The notes under the pieces: generated by a model
What the model saw: only the letters and a program-made list of their open reading frames with translations
Told to the model about the DNA's origin: nothing
Databases searched by the model: none
Shown: positions 48,015 to 59,091 of the stretch, one piece after another
Numbering within the stretch: position 1 is the first letter of the stretch
Layout: each line of letters begins with the position of its first letter
Program-made: the position numbers and the translations under genes
NCBI GenBank assembly: GCA_026008535.1
Contig: BRKX01000018.1
Coordinates: forward strand, 16,686,088-16,750,087
DNA: 64,000 nucleotides
Direction: 5' to 3'
Source: Perilla frutescens
Taxonomy: Eukaryota > Streptophyta > Magnoliopsida > Lamiales > Lamiaceae

Positions 48015-50762
48015 CTACTTTTTTGGTGGGGCTCTTGGCATCCTTGCTTTCGGCATTGGATGCTTATCCTCCCCAACTCGCTTTCGTTCCATCCTTGGAC
48101 GGAACCCTTTTCCGAACTCTGGCTCCTTCTGGTTCTGGCAATCTGAGCATACTCGATTATCCCATTGCCCAAAATGAGCCATGTTGCAGTACTTGCGATG
48201 GGTTTCTTTGCCCATAGCAAGCTTGTTCTCCCATATCAAGGACCTTTTCTTCTCGAACAGATCTTCAGCAAATCTTGTTGTTCTCCCTGTCATGGTATTT
48301 AACAGGAATGACCCATTCGCAGAATTGTGGAAAAACTTGAATGGGAACTTGACTTTGTCCATCTCAGTGAGACAGACCCATAATCTGTTGGTTTTGTATA
48401 CTGGAAAGCTTGTCTTTGTATACAATAAACAATATTAAGATAATATAGATTGAATAATAATTTCATTCACTGTTTGTGTATATATTTATTGTTATATATT
48501 TATATGCATGGTTCCATATACTTACATTGTAGATGATATGGTGTGGATCAACACACGGTAGAGATCATATCATCGGATTCCTTGCAATGTATTAAAAGGC
48601 TCACGGCTTAGATGGTCCTGAACCCACCATTGGTACACCGTAGAATAATCTGATAGTTAGTTTATCTTGATTAACTGATTATTCTAGTACACTGTCTTGT
48701 GTATTGAGGAGGATCACGATAGGATACTGTTCTCTATTCTGACCTTAAGTGAGAGAATAAAGATCCATAGAGTTCGGGTTCTGAACTCATGTTTTATTGA
48801 TGAGCATATGTGTGCATTGTTTGTTACTTTGATTTATCAATGGGTGAGATCCTTTCATGGGTCAATAAACTCGATATCTTGGGTAATAACAGTGTATACA
48901 TGATGTGTCATGCAATATGCATGAGCACCGTGTCCTGGTGCGCCAGGTTGATGGTGTCCCCTTGAGGAAGCACAAGGATCATGGAAAGCCCTGCAGGCAT
49001 AATATTAATTTATTCTTATCATGATAAACGGAAATCGTGCGGTACTACTCAAGGAACAAGATATTAATTAATTATAGATGTCAGAAGCGTACATAATTAA
49101 TTAATGGACATTATATCTTAAACATGGGGAATGGCTGAACTAAAGGAGAAAGCATATTCGCAAACATGTTTTAAATTGGTAGGTCAGTATTATTTCTTTA
49201 GTGGAATAAAAATAATACTTAATTTATTTATTTATATCCATGTCATGGATATTAGAAATTAAATAAATTAGTAGGCCAATTTAATATTCTTCTAGATCCC
49301 TGTTGTAGCCCAATATGACCTAAGTGGACTGGGAATGGAACAAGAGTGGGAGGCCCAAGCCCAATAGGGTTTGGAGAGTTAATTTTCGCCCCCTCCCCTA
49401 TAATAAGGGAGGGGGCCACGAAAATTATAAGGAAAAAAACATCCAATACAGCCCCTCTAAGTGCTCTCTTGATTCCTAGAGTTTCCACAACCGTTTAGTA
49501 GTCTGCAGCCCACCCTGCATCTAAACAAGGTCCGGGAATACAGCAGAAGATCAAAGAGTAGAATATTGGAGATGTGTATTTCGAACACCATGAAGATTCA
49601 CCATGATCATGTGTTCTCCATCAACAACGGGATTAGATCTTTAATCCCGTGAGCAACCCGACAAAGTTTGTAAGTACCGGTTTCGATAGATTATATTTTA
49701 TTCCGCTGCAATAGATTCGAAATTGAAACTTGCATGTTAATTCAACATAGGATAATTAATGTCACACATAAAATTATGATTTACATGAGTTAGAATTAAT
49801 GGCATCCAAATAGATCATGTGGGGTACAATTCGAGAAAACCCCAACATAATCCCCATGCTCGCCTAGTCGATATTTGATCTTCTGTAATGGAGGCAATTA
49901 GTGGGATTTCTTCAGATGAGGTTCTGATATCACCCCATTTCCTGGAATCTGGCCTTTGAAGCCTTATGTAGTGAAAGGCCTCATGATTATCTTTTCCTGT
50001 TGGTTCCGGAGCAGCACTGATAAAGTATAGCTCAAGAACATCTCCTCGGCTAAGCAAATCATTGTTAGCCCAGGACTCTTGCACAGCTTCCTGTATCCAC
50101 TTTGGTAGACACTTGATTTCTGGGAAGCCTGGTGACATGGTCTGAATTGAAGCTAATGCCCCAAAATCATACCATTGCTTGACTTCGTGTGGATTGGTTC
50201 CTGGTAACATCCACACCCTTGGGTACTTTCCAGAGATATCAACCTTTATTTTAGACGGATTGATTCCCTGTCTAGTATAGAGCTTCTCCCAGTTAGCTTG
50301 ATAAACCTGCCAAGATGAAGCTTCAGACTTGTTAGTATTAATCTTAGAGGTACCCGTCATGGGTCTAAGATTAATCTCTCCCTCTTTAACCCCAGAGGTG
50401 CTGGGTTGACTTGATGGTTCAGAGTGTGATCCCTGACCCTCAATTTTCTCTTGGGCCTGTGTTTCTTTAGAAATCACCGGCTTAGAGCTCGTGTTAGAGG
50501 TATTTGAATCCCCTACTTCCGTTTTACAGGTCGGTGCTACTAACTCTCCTTTCATCAATGGTAAGTTGATGGCCCGGAGGAGGGGTTCATGCATAGCTGA
50601 CCAGAGTTGCACCTGAGTCTTTACACATGCTCGTATTCTCTCGTTGACCTTGTTCTGGTCTGCTTGTTGCATTCTTCCTGCTTGTTCAGCATGAAGAACC
50701 AGCTCGTTCCATTCACGCTAAAACAACTCCATGTTTTTAGTGAAGTGCCTCTGCACAATCAT
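48015..50762 (-). pseudogene. Pararetrovirus downstream ORF (transactivator position), split by a solo LTR
   Basis: The frame begins at ATG 50762 just after the polymerase ORF. It is interrupted by TAG at 50720-50718 and then runs open to the LTR insertion. The part beyond the LTR (48380-48015) is in the same reading frame as the part before it, so the whole ORF was about 425 codons. The N-terminal half is Ser/Thr/Glu-rich and followed by a W-rich conserved-looking region. The C-terminal part has a C-x2-C pair (CSDC) and a strongly basic tail. The position matches the transactivator/viroplasmin gene of related viruses, but I see no clear Cauli_VI motif. Confidence 0.6.
48386..49847. mobile_element. 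Solo LTR (1,462 bp) nested in the pararetrovirus
   Basis: The unit begins TGTTGGTTTTGTATACTGG and ends GAAAACCCCAACA, so TGTTGG/CCAACA ends are inverted. It is flanked by TAATC on both sides (48381-48385 and 49848-49852). A TATAATAAGGGAGGGGG run near 49402 and a TTCCGCTGCA run near 49701 suggest + orientation and a Copia-type LTR (from memory). There is no internal coding region or second LTR. Confidence 0.88.
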
Positions 50763-50775
50763 GATGGCATCGACC

Positions 50776-52763
50776 TCAATCGCTTCCATCTCTTGTTAGG
50801 AAATCTGCAAGAATATTTTCATGATATTTTATCACAATAATGTCAAATAAGTAATATTGACATTCAGCTTGCCATCTTATTAGTCTAGCTTTCTCAGGTT
50901 TAGATTCAATTTTATTTTTCAAGAAAGCTTTAACTTGTGTGTTATCAACTTTTAGAGTAAACTTCTTTGCTGAGAGAAACAGAGGCCATTTTTTAAATGC
51001 CTTCCGAACTGCAAAGAACTCCTTTTCATTGATATGCCATCGAATGGCCTCACTATCCGAAAAGAGACCACTGCAATATCTACAAGGCTCCTCTCCGTTG
51101 GGTGTGATCTTTGTAAGCACGGCTGCCCACCAATGATCACTTGCATCTGTATAGAGGATCAATTCATCCTCATCTTGTGGTATAGCCAGTTTTGGGAGAT
51201 TTTTGCATATCTCATTTAGCTTCCTGATTCCTTGTTGATGTTCGTTTGTCCATACAAACGGGGTATCCTTCTTTAGAAGGTTACTGAACACCTTCCTGTG
51301 TTTTGCAAGATTTTTTATAAAGATTCCTGCAAAATTGACAACTCCCAGAAAACTCTGCAGTTGCTTCTTTTCTTTAAGGACATCAGGGAACTTCTGCACC
51401 TTTTCTACAATATGATTTTGCAGAATGATTCCTGATTCATCCACCTCGATTCCCAGAAATTCCATCTTCCGGGTAGCTATTACTGCCTTCTTTTCTGACA
51501 GCACAAGGCCCTCTTTATGACAAACATCTGCAAAGATCTCCAGATGTTTGAGATGTTCTTCTATACTCTTTGATGCGATTAGAATGTCATCAATATAGAC
51601 AAACATAAAAGAGAAATAATCTTTAAAAAGATTATCCATCTTCCTCTGAAATATTTGGGGTGCGTTAGCTAACCCCATCGGCATTGCATTCCAAACATAA
51701 TGCCCTTGTGGTGTTGAAAAGGCCGTAAACCTTTTGCTTTCTTCTTCCATGCGAATCTGGTAGAAACCTGACTTGCAATCAAACTTAGAGAATATCCTAG
51801 CATTCCGTATGCAATTAATAAGATGTTCTCTACTTGGGATAAAATATCCATCAAACTCAAGAATGTCATTAATCCCTTTGTGATTAATGACTAGCCTTGG
51901 TTTACCTCTTTTAATCTCACCATGATTCCTTACTAAGAATCCGGGGCTGCTGTATGGCGAATTCCCTGGTTCAATCAGCTTGAGATCAAGGTGTTCTTTG
52001 ATGATTGTTCGCATATCCTTTTAATCTTTGATGTTCATCAGGATAGGCTTGTATCTAACGAACTCAAACTCTGTTCCAGCCTTAACCTTCAAGGTTGCTT
52101 TGAGTTGGTTCTTTCCTCACCAAGCCAGCGGATTTTCATTATAGTTTCTAGCTATTTTCCGCTTGACATCTTCGAGGGATATCTTTGCTTCTTCCTTAAT
52201 ATCTTGATGTGATATTAAAGAAGCCTTGAGGATTTGGATCTCCTGTTCTTCAAGATCCTTTTCCCTATGAAAACTCAGAACTACTTCTCCGAATTTTCTT
52301 TTGTCCTGCATTTTTGGGTGTCGAAGATGTCCTTCATCACCACGCCTGCTGCAAAATTGTAGTGGCATTTGTCGATTGAATGCCCCTTTAGCCGCTGGAC
52401 AATGATCTTATGATCACAGATCGTCGTAAAGATCAGTCTCCGGTTGGTATTGTCCTGCGTATACTTTCTGAACATTTGTAGGAAATTGTTTCCTAACAAG
52501 ATGTCTGCCCCTGTATCATGAAAATAGATTGGTGGAGTTTTCACCTTATACCATGGTGTATCTCCTGCTCCTCCAATCAAGATTTCCGACTGCTTCACTC
52601 ACTTAGATAAGAGCAAGACTCTTTTTGAGAAATCTCTTCCTGCAATTGGATTTAAATCTTCTTCCAATTCTTCTGGGAAGATTCCTCTTTTTGCAGTACA
52701 AATTCCTGCTCCCGAGTCGATATAGGCTGCAAAGTATTTAGCCTTATATTTCTCGTATAACAT
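50776..52763 (-). pseudogene. Pararetrovirus polymerase ORF (protease, RT, RNase H), broken
   Basis: The frame opens at ATG 52763. The aspartic-protease active site YIDSGAG lies near 52710, followed by an ILLGNNFL block near 52490. Reverse transcriptase (about 51990-51250) has the FVYIDDIL catalytic motif. RNase H (about 51180-50780) has LYTDAS, an EKEF Glu, a KVDN Asp and the final ADFLTRD. Breaks are TGA at 52601-52599, a frameshift near 52310, TGA at about 52119-52117 and TAA at 52023-52021. The RT-RNase H part from 52014 is open. It would copy pregenomic RNA into DNA if intact. Confidence 0.85.
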
Positions 52764-52795
52764 CTCTACTGAGATGTATATGGAGAATGGGCTGG

Positions 52796-54040
52796 TTATA
52801 TAATCACCAGTTGTTTTCCATTAAAGGTGATCATCATCCCATCTTCCTTCAGCTCCCATGGCTTGAACCTTTCTAAGAAGTCAAGTCCTAAGATTAGGAC
52901 TCCTGATTCTCTTCCGGCTCTTCCTCGTACTTCCATTGTCATAGCCTCTATATCGAGAGTTCCCTTATAGTGGCCGACTTCTGGTTGCTGTAAACAGTAC
53001 AGGACGCCGCAAGGAAAATTATTTTCCCATCTTGTACTGTCGAACCTTGTGTCGATTTCTCTCCAACCTTCTGGGCATTTAATTTTAATTTTAATTTTAA
53101 CTTGCCTTGGTCGCCTGAGATCTCCTTGGAAGCTTCCTCTTGAGAACTGAGTCCATGGCTCTGTCACAATCCTATCTCCTTGGAATGACAGTCTTTTGCC
53201 TTCCAACTTGAGACTCTCATTGTATTTCAACAATGGTTTGTCTCCTACTCGAATATTTATCTCTGTTGGTAGCGGCATTTCTGATCTATCTGGGTGGATT
53301 GCCTGTGCCACCTTCGAGAATACATCCGGTATCTCGATGAACTGCTTTCCCAGAAATAAATCTGTGTGGTGTGAATTGGAAAGCGCATAAGACACCTGAT
53401 ATGTTAAAGAAAACGGTCGATTTCCCTCGTAGCTGATATCCTTTCTTTTGAAGTCTTGGTACAACGTTAGGGCTCGACTGAAATCTCTATCTTTCAGATT
53501 ATAGGATATTTTTGGATAGATTACCCCTATAATCTGCTTGGCACAGAGATTTCCTGATATAGTTCCTAACAAGAAATCTCTGTGATTTTTGATACGCTTA
53601 TCGCATATTGCAATATCAATGGGCGTATCAATACCTGCGGGTAGTGCGGATTTGAGCACTATCTGGACAGCCCCGATGTGGATCCAGGATATGGTATCCC
53701 TTATCTCTGGCCTCATCCTTCCCAATTCTTCTTGAACGTCACTGTATGGAATCAGTTGTAACTCAACTTGATTCCCTGTAAGCTCTATAGGAAGCGACAT
53801 CTCTCTTCTGGTAATCTTATAGATTACATTGTGCTTCCTACTTTTCAGACTAAAATTGCGAAGTAATTGATCAATCTGTTCGGCTGAAAAGCCTCGATAT
53901 CTTTGGATATTAAGGCTCTTGTTCATGATTTTGTCAATCATGCTTTGTGAGATAGTGGTTTGACTGGAATATCCAGTTTCGTCCACTTGCTCTTGATGAA
54001 AAACCTCAGCTCCAATCTGATTCAGAGTTTGATCTCCCAT
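52796..54040 (-). CDS. Pararetrovirus movement protein ORF (30K superfamily), open
   Basis: An open frame of 414 codons starts at ATG 54040, overlapping the end of the coat ORF by about 35 nt in another frame. The central region has the DTPIDIAICDKRI stretch with the conserved Asp of 30K-type movement proteins, which widen plasmodesmata for cell-to-cell spread. The C-terminus (about 52900-52800) holds an ILGLDFLERF block that resembles the second half of a retroviral aspartic protease. No stops or frameshifts were seen. Expression in the plant is not implied. Confidence 0.75.
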   Translation of the reverse strand: MGDQTLNQIGAEVFHQEQVDETGYSSQTTISQSMIDKIMNKSLNIQRYRGFSAEQIDQLLRNFSLKSRKHNVIYKITRREMSLPIELTGNQVELQLIPYSDVQEELGRMRPEIRDTISWIHIGAVQIVLKSALPAGIDTPIDIAICDKRIKNHRDFLLGTISGNLCAKQIIGVIYPKISYNLKDRDFSRALTLYQDFKRKDISYEGNRPFSLTYQVSYALSNSHHTDLFLGKQFIEIPDVFSKVAQAIHPDRSEMPLPTEINIRVGDKPLLKYNESLKLEGKRLSFQGDRIVTEPWTQFSRGSFQGDLRRPRQVKIKIKIKCPEGWREIDTRFDSTRWENNFPCGVLYCLQQPEVGHYKGTLDIEAMTMEVRGRAGRESGVLILGLDFLERFKPWELKEDGMMITFNGKQLVII

Positions 54041-55501
54041 CAATACTTTCGTTGCTAAATACTTCTTCTTCTTCGTATATACTCTCATCTGAGGGTATAT
54101 CCTCGAATTGGTAGACTTGTACCAAGTCTTGGTAGTAAACCGCTTCCTCGATGTCTGGTGCACCTTTGAAGCTTTTGACTCCTCTTTTTTCTGGACAATC
54201 TATCGAAATATGTCCTCTTGCACTGCAAGTCCAGCAGTTGCAATCTTTAAAACTTTCATTTGCCCTCGTATGGGCTCTTCTGAAAGTTTTCCTCGCGGGA
54301 GTTCGACTTGATGAACTTTGTGATGTCCTGTTTCTGGAAGGACCCCTTCTTTGTCCAGATTTGTAAAATCTGGCTTTTTGCCTGGTCCATCTGCTCCTTA
54401 GTTTCCAGCTCCTTTTCCTTGAGATTCTTCTTTGGCATAAGGATGAACTCGGTGTTTCTTGTTCTTCCGTGGCCTTTGAGATTCTCCCCCAATGATGGTC
54501 GGCAGATCATTGGCTGTGCAGTCAAGAGGGGAATATTTATTCATCCTCTTTAATCTCTTGTAATTCTTTTGTAGAATGGCATGTCCGCACCATTCAGCTA
54601 GCTTTTGTTTGACAAAAGACATTCTCCTCCCAACATTGTCAGGATCTCCTGAAATGTATTCTTTAATGAACATTTCCTTCCAGGGACTCGGGAACTTTGT
54701 GAAGAAAATCTCTACACAGACCCTTTCATCCACATCTGAATTCCATTGGTAGATGTGGTATAACTTGAAGAATTGGTCAATTAACTCATTCTCCATGTTG
54801 TTCAGTCTCAGGTTTAAAATAGCATAAGAATAATTCTTCCTCTTTTCGGAATCTGCACTTCCGAAATTGTCTGCTCCCAAAAAGGTGAGTTTAAACCAGA
54901 AAGCCATTCTATCCACGATCTCCGTGTATGAGGCTGGCTCCAAGGTTTCTTCTTTGACTGCTGGTGCAACTCTTGACCATAACGTTTTGGCTACACCCAA
55001 CAAACTCATCTCTAGAAGCTTGATGAATCCCTCATTTTCTAGATCCAACGTTCCTGCTGATATTCTCATCGATGATGACCAATCATCAATAATCATATCG
55101 ATGTCCTTGAAGTCAATATCATCGATATTGAGCATGAGTCCATACGGATGTATGGGATCAAGGCTTGTTTTCCCGAGAGGTGTATCTCGGAACTTAGGGA
55201 TCTGTTTCCTCACCCTAGTTCCTGTAAGATTGTTCAAATTGGGCCTCTCTCTCCTGTGTTGATCTCCAACATGAAAGTCCTCGCGGGCTCTCATGAGAAC
55301 GTCTTGTGCTGGGCCTCCTTCATGTTACTGTTGGGCTGGTGGCACCTGCGGTACTTGTTGCTCCGGGGGTACCTGATGGTATCCTCGGGGAATTAAGGCC
55401 CCATCTCCTGTATTCATTTTCAGATCTACCATCTTCATATTGGCAAATGACTCTGCCAATTCTTGTAGATCTTCCAATCCTATCCTTTCGGAGGACATCA
55501 T
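54006..55501 (-). pseudogene. Pararetrovirus coat-protein ORF with zinc knuckle, broken
   Basis: The ATG at 55501 overlaps the stop of ORF1 in an ATGA arrangement, typical of caulimovirids. The region 55294-54400 is a gag-like capsid region with W-rich helices. A CWTCSARGHISIDC zinc knuckle (C-x2-C-x4-H-x4-C) lies near 54200, followed by an acidic tail ending at TGA 54008-54006. Breaks are TAA at 55327-55325 and two frameshifts near 54400 and 54290. Glutamine/proline-rich sequence precedes the TAA. Confidence 0.8.
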
Positions 55502-56085
55502 TCTTTGATTTGTCTTAATAATTGGCAAATCCTTTCGTCCTTCGATTTCTTGGGTTCTTCTTTGGCCTTTGGTGTGAAATTCACTTTGCCAAAGTTGATG
55601 GGTTTCCTTATACTAGAACATGTCTGATTTAATTCTAGTGTCTGGATCTTCTTTTGAAGTTCTAACAAGATGGTTAGAATTTCATCTTGTTTTATAGAAT
55701 TTCGCCTTACTTCTTGTGGTACTCCATACGTGTGACTTCCGTAATTTTTTACCGTCTTCTGGATCTCTCGTAAATCCTCCGAGATTTTAGATGTGTCTGC
55801 CACGATCTCTTTAAATCTGGGAGTTATCTCGTAGTTTATTTGTTCCATCAACCGTGGTTTTGGTGTGCCCTTTGTTGATGGTTCATTAAGTCGCATTGTA
55901 GCAGATTGTTCACCATTAACAAGTTCATTTGAGCTTGTCTTTGGGAAATACACTGCTCTATTTCCTCCAGATTTGACTCCGATAGGAATTTCTCTTCGTA
56001 TTGGGCTTTCTAGTAAGTTAGCCTCTCCTGGTGACTTTCCTCCAGTTCCTTCAAAATTTGAAGGTACCTTCTGAAATAAAAACAT
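55498..56085 (-). CDS. Pararetrovirus ORF1 (coiled-coil protein), open
   Basis: This frame has 195 codons from ATG 56085, about 100 nt after the primer-binding site. The C-terminal half is rich in Lys/Glu with heptad-like leucines (around the IKQDEILTILLELQKKIQTL run), suggesting a coiled coil like that of virion-associated proteins; that function is inference. An upstream ATG at about 56108 in another frame opens a short peptide of about 32 codons. Confidence 0.55.
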   Translation of the reverse strand: MFLFQKVPSNFEGTGGKSPGEANLLESPIRREIPIGVKSGGNRAVYFPKTSSNELVNGEQSATMRLNEPSTKGTPKPRLMEQINYEITPRFKEIVADTSKISEDLREIQKTVKNYGSHTYGVPQEVRRNSIKQDEILTILLELQKKIQTLELNQTCSSIRKPINFGKVNFTPKAKEEPKKSKDERICQLLRQIKE

Positions 56086-56139
56086 CTCGAACAATTGTTC
56101 GGATCCATATTTTCTAGGTGTCTTCTCCGTTAGGATATT

Positions 56140-56185
56140 ACTTTTAATAATAAATAAATTATTATTTCTAAATAAAATTACCTAC
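56140..56185. repeat. 3' arm of the pararetroviral leader stem
   Basis: The + strand sequence here is about 90% identical over 42 bp to the reverse complement of 47536-47580 (shared core TTAATAATAAAT, then TTATTATTTCTAAATAAAAT). In a pregenomic RNA running from the promoter through the end of the unit and on to the primer-binding site, the two would pair as a long leader stem. Confidence 0.55.
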
Positions 56186-56197
56186 GCTCTGATACCA
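56186..56197 (-). promoter_or_regulatory. Primer-binding site for initiator tRNA-Met
   Basis: On the - strand TGGTATCAGAGC is exactly complementary to the 3' end of plant initiator tRNA-Met, as used by all plant pararetroviruses and many LTR elements. It lies about 100 nt before ORF1 and marks position 1 of the viral genome. Confidence 0.9.
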
Positions 56198-59091
56198 TTT
56201 TCATGTAAAGTGGCAAAATAGAATTAAAACAAAGAAATAACAAAGAAATACCATCCAAACACCAATTAGGACACTTTATCCAATGCCTTTATAGCAAAAT
56301 GAATCAAGGTTGAAAAGTCAATTTAATACAAATTGTCTATTTTCCTCCTATGCACTAAAACTTGTCTATTTTTCCCTTTTTCACAATAATTTTATCTATT
56401 TTTATATAATAACACTTTCAAATATGTGTTTCATTTAGTGTTCACCTATTGAATGATTGTCACATGATGATTAGAAATAATTAACATTCTAATAACAAGC
56501 AATCCATAATTATCTTTATAAACGGCGCCTCTTATGAATTTATGATGTATCTTTTGTTATATTGGCATGCAGGGAATTACTTATCAAACAAAAAAAGAAA
56601 AAGAAACAATTCAAAAAATTCGTGAGTTAAAATGCAGAGAGAATTTTGTTTGATTGAGTTTATTGTACCGTTATTTCTAATTACTACCAGTAGCATGTAG
56701 CTCATTTAGTATTCTTGATCTTTGTAAGTGTAAGAGGCCTGTGTACAAATTCCGATCCCTTCATCGAACAGGTTGAACACTAAATGAAACACATAATTTG
56801 GAATAGAGGATCATCGGCTCCCACTAAAAATGCATGGGTCATTATAACTTAGGACCACTAGCTCCTTACAATATGAGACAAGTGAGTAGTTGTCTCAAGC
56901 CCCGAAAAATACGAAAAATTTATGGCCCCAATATTTTTGATAATATTATATATATATAGTTGTAAAAATATTTTAAATATGAACTTGGCCAAGTGGTAAT
57001 GCTACTTGAAATAGGTAGAGAGGTATGTGAAGATCGAATTTGTAAAAATATTTTAAATTTGAAATATTTTTTTTTCTTTTCTTATTTAAGACAATCGCAT
57101 GCTTTTGTTATCTAAAACAGCAGCGTGCCCGCCGCCTACAAACTAAAATCACATTTTTTAAAATTATTATTAGCATATTTTTTAAAATTATTATTTAATT
57201 CATTGTTATTTATTCTCAGAACATATTTTGCCTACAAACTCAAAACGCATTTTTAAAATTATTATTAAATTCTTTGTTATTTAAACTCAAAACATATTTT
57301 TTTATTATTTAATTCTAAATCTATCTATATTAAACATTAAAACAGCCACACACAACAGAAAAAAGGAATATTAAACAGATTCACCGCCCTTTTTTTTTTC
57401 TTTTCAATTTGTAATCCTAAAGTCATGCCAATGGTGAAGATTGTGAAACTTTGGAATCAACAATAGGTAATTTATTTGTATATTATTTTGTTTACGGAAT
57501 TTGTGGTGGATACTTTCAATTTTGTTCAATTGATTTGATTAATAAATTCATATATTATTTTTTTAGAATCATGAATAAATATTTTGCATATGATATATAT
57601 ATATATATATATATATGTTGTTCAATTTATTTATTAAATATAAATAAAAAATAGAGACCTCATTTTTCATCTCGATTTAAACCGCCAAATCATTAGAACC
57701 GGTCTGGTTATACTAAAGTTTGAGATTGATATATGGTAAGAGATTAAATTATTTAATCAACTACTAAGAGCACCACCACAAGTTATATAGGCAAAATAAA
57801 ATTTACACGACTTGACATGTGGTGAAAGAAAAATATATACTTAATATTACTCGAGGCAATTCAATTCATCACATCAACGATATACTTTTAGAATATTATC
57901 TCAAATGACAAAATCAATACTTACACGAATCTACTTTAATCCGTCTATCCCTTTTAAAATTGAGCAATTAATTGGTCGTTGAGCTATACTATCAAGCATC
58001 CCATATTAGGATAATTGTATATGTGATCAAATTTGATGCAATTTTCAAAATTTAATTTACTATTCTTTTGGTGCAAATATTCTTAATTTTACCCACGACC
58101 ATTCACCAAATCTTATACTACATATAGAAACAAATGTTCTGGCTTTATTTTCTAATTAATTTTAAGTTTTCAGTTTATATGGTCATTCGATCTATTTCAT
58201 TTACTGTACTAAAAACTAAAGAATCCATCATATCTTGATCTTATCTATTAAAAGAACTATATATATATAAACATACACACATAAAGTTGTATGTTTTGTA
58301 TAGTTCTATTCAAAAGTAAGCTATACAATTAAGAGAAATTAACATTCCACATAGGTTGCAACATTTTAAAAGTTATACATGTATATATATGACGTAAAAA
58401 CATGAAATAATGGAAGCCTAATTCATTAATTTCAGACATACGCACAGCACCACTTTGATGCTAAGTCATTGTCCAGTCATTAGTGGCATCGACTCTATTT
58501 GAACAGTAGTAGCGTGCAGTAGTGGAACAAATTAGGATTCATTATGATTAAATACACAAATTTTGACACAATTTACAATTCAGACATGAATTTTGAAACG
58601 TAATTAAAACACAATCTTGCAATGTTTTGCAAAATAGACGCAATTTGTACTAATATAAAAATCAAACACAACATTTCATACTGATTTTGTGAAATTCAAA
58701 TTATGATTATGCTATATACTTATTCAATTTTGTAATATTTCATGTTATATTATATATATATATATATATATATATCAGTTTTTTGTTAGTTGTAAAATTT
58801 GGATGTGTCAATTTTACAAAAAATTACAAGATTGTGTTTTAATTGCAACATCTCAAAGTCCATGCCTAAATTGCAAATCGTGTGAAATTAATTTATATAT
58901 TTAATCGTAATTAATCCAATAAATTAATTAAACTAATAAATAATAAATTACAAGATTGAAAAACGATAGAGAAAAAAAAAAACATTGGACGTAGATGGTG
59001 AAATGAAGGCTAGCTATTTAAGACGATGAACATCATCTATGTTAGCTAGCTTCCTGTGGATCTCCATGCAAATTAATAGTGTTTAAATTAA
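56198..59091. other. AT-rich intergenic DNA
   Basis: No gene recognised. (TA)n runs lie at about 57594-57616 and 58753-58774. The 3' UTR of the second NPF gene should lie just below 59092. Confidence 0.4.

Larger units (their letters stand above)
47520..56197 (-). mobile_element. Endogenous pararetrovirus (Caulimoviridae), nearly full length, defective
   Basis: Read on the - strand the order is tRNA-Met primer-binding site, ORF1, coat-protein ORF with zinc knuckle, movement-protein ORF, protease-RT-RNase H ORF, a downstream ORF, promoter and leader. Without the inserted LTR the copy is about 7.2 kb, close to one caulimovirid genome unit. A coat ORF ahead of the movement-protein ORF and a separate ORF after the polymerase recall cavemo-/solendoviruses; this placement is from memory. 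ORF1 and the movement-protein ORF are open, while the other three are broken by stops, frameshifts or insertion. The copy is therefore an inactive fossil as it stands. Confidence 0.85.

Noticed and set aside
50776..55501. Ty3/gypsy LTR retrotransposon
   Set aside because: There are no flanking LTRs and no integrase after RNase H, while a 30K-type movement-protein ORF and a caulimovirid ORF order are present.
56186..56197. tRNA gene near TGGTATCAGAGC
   Set aside because: Only the 12-base complement of the tRNA-Met 3' end is present, with no cloverleaf around it; it is a primer-binding site.
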